Shown here: positions 5,597-6,304 of the stretch, piece after piece | Numbering within the stretch: the stretch's first letter is position 1 | How the letters are laid out: each line of letters begins with the position of its first letter | From: Klebsiella pneumoniae | GTDB taxonomy: Bacteria; Pseudomonadota; Gammaproteobacteria; Ga0077536 | Assembly: GCA_945873015.1 (NCBI GenBank) | Contig: CAMCBY010000258.1 | Location: forward strand, 1 to 6,304 | Direction of reading: 5' to 3' | Length of the DNA: 6,304 nucleotides | Translations under genes and position numbers: made by a program | The notes under the pieces: generated by a model | Told to the model about the DNA's origin: nothing | Database searches by the model: none | What the model saw: the letters and a program-made list of their open reading frames with translations, nothing else

Positions 5597-6304
5597 ATGA
5601 GTGTAAATATCGACAGCTTCGACATTCACCGCGCCAGCGACTATGGCCGCGTCGGCCATCCGTGGGTGGCGTGGGATGCCTTGCGCAAGCAGGCGCCGGT
5701 GTACTGGTATGAACGGCCCGATGTCGAGCCGTTCTGGGCAGTCACGCGTCACGCCGACATTCTGACTGTTTCCAATCATCCCGAAGTGTTCATCAACGGC
5801 GGGCCGCGCCTGCGCCTGTGTCTGAAGGGGGAGGTCGAACCGATGCGCGGTGGCCTCGACAGTTTCGGTACGGAACATGGCTGGGATGCGCAAGAGCCGC
5901 CGGATCTGGTGTTCATGGACAACCCGCGCCATCGCCTCATTCGTCGCCAGAGCAGTTGGGCTTATACGCAAGGCGCGATGCGCGCCATGAAGCCGCACTT
6001 CCGTACGCTCGCCGAGACCTTTACCGCCGAGTTCATGGCCGCCATCGAGCAGGCCAGTGCGCGCGGTGAAAGCTACGATTTTGTGCATGGTCTTGCAGCC
6101 AAGCTGCCGCTCGCGGCGGTCGGCGAGATCATGGGGCTCGCGCCCGACGACTGGAAACAGATCCTCATCTGGTCTGAAGCGGTGGTCGGAGAAATTCACG
6201 AATCGAATCGCCTGCCGGGCGAGAGCCGCGGCCGCGCCTACTATCGCAACATGTATGAGTTTCGCAGTTATCTTGAAGATCTCATTGAGGATAGCCGTCA
6301 GCAT
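5597..6304 (+). CDS. Cytochrome P450, N-terminal part (cut by window end)
   Basis: 236 codons are visible with no stop, a little over half of a usual soluble bacterial P450 of about 400 residues. It would hydroxylate a hydrophobic substrate with electrons from a ferredoxin or similar partner. Recognisable parts are the N-terminal HPWVAWDALRKQAPVYW (21-37), the beta-1 region FWAVTRHADILTVSNHPEVF (46-65), and the C-helix signature MDNPRHRLIRR (107-117), whose His and Arg normally contact the heme propionates. The oxygen-binding I helix, ExxR and heme Cys lie beyond the window, so the family call rests on the N-terminal half. There is no membrane anchor. The segment between HPEVF and MDNP is about 41 residues and Gly-rich, longer than in many bacterial P450s. 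The start is ATG 5597, with AGAGAGG (5579-5585) 11 bases upstream, slightly far. It follows the dehydrogenase by 49 bases and is likely co-transcribed. Confidence 0.88.
   Translation, partial: MSVNIDSFDIHRASDYGRVGHPWVAWDALRKQAPVYWYERPDVEPFWAVTRHADILTVSNHPEVFINGGPRLRLCLKGEVEPMRGGLDSFGTEHGWDAQEPPDLVFMDNPRHRLIRRQSSWAYTQGAMRAMKPHFRTLAETFTAEFMAAIEQASARGESYDFVHGLAAKLPLAAVGEIMGLAPDDWKQILIWSEAVVGEIHESNRLPGESRGRAYYRNMYEFRSYLEDLIEDSRQH

Noticed and set aside
4708..5625. 305-codon antisense frame across the dehydrogenase gene
   Set aside because: It is in the same codon register as the sense gene and has the same explanation; the sense strand carries clear ACAD motifs.
5393..6304. 303-codon antisense frame across the P450 start
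   Set aside because: It is again in register with the sense P450 codons. The sense frame shows P450 signatures and the antisense product shows none.

Overview
The window is a GC-rich stretch of bacterial DNA with six protein genes, all on the + strand. The two end genes are cut by the window edges. Single-domain cytoplasmic parvulin (PpiC) and the general gene style suggest a proteobacterium. The mix of a Rieske oxygenase, a cytochrome P450 and an unusual acyl-CoA dehydrogenase suggests a catabolic accessory region in an organism that degrades aromatic, terpenoid or steroid-like compounds. The lineage and the substrate are inferences; neither can be read directly.

Layout: (1) positions 2-568, the 3' part of a winged-helix DNA-binding protein, followed 40 bases later by (2) a Rieske non-heme iron oxygenase (609-2027). 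These two look co-transcribed and are followed by a strong hairpin (2063-2088). (3) A gene-poor stretch of about 380 bases (2028-2406) holds that hairpin, a weak promoter candidate, a compact predicted three-way-junction RNA fold (2265-2315) and a tiny Arg-rich reading frame whose stop overlaps the next start. (4) A DHA2-type major facilitator exporter (2407-3798). (5) A structured 111-base spacer, then ppiC (3910-4188) with a hairpin after it. (6) An ACAD10/11-like acyl-CoA dehydrogenase (4300-5547) and, 49 bases on, the first 236 residues of a cytochrome P450 (5597 to the window end), probably one operon.

Possible joint role: the Rieske enzyme and the P450 would each add oxygen to a hydrophobic substrate, the dehydrogenase would oxidise a CoA-linked side chain, the winged-helix protein could sense an intermediate, and the exporter could move substrate, product or a toxic by-product. 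PpiC is a general folding helper and may be there by chance. No ferredoxin, reductase, CoA ligase or thiolase lies in the window, so the electron donors and the rest of the pathway must be elsewhere. I found no CRISPR array, tRNA, rRNA, insertion sequence or phage gene.
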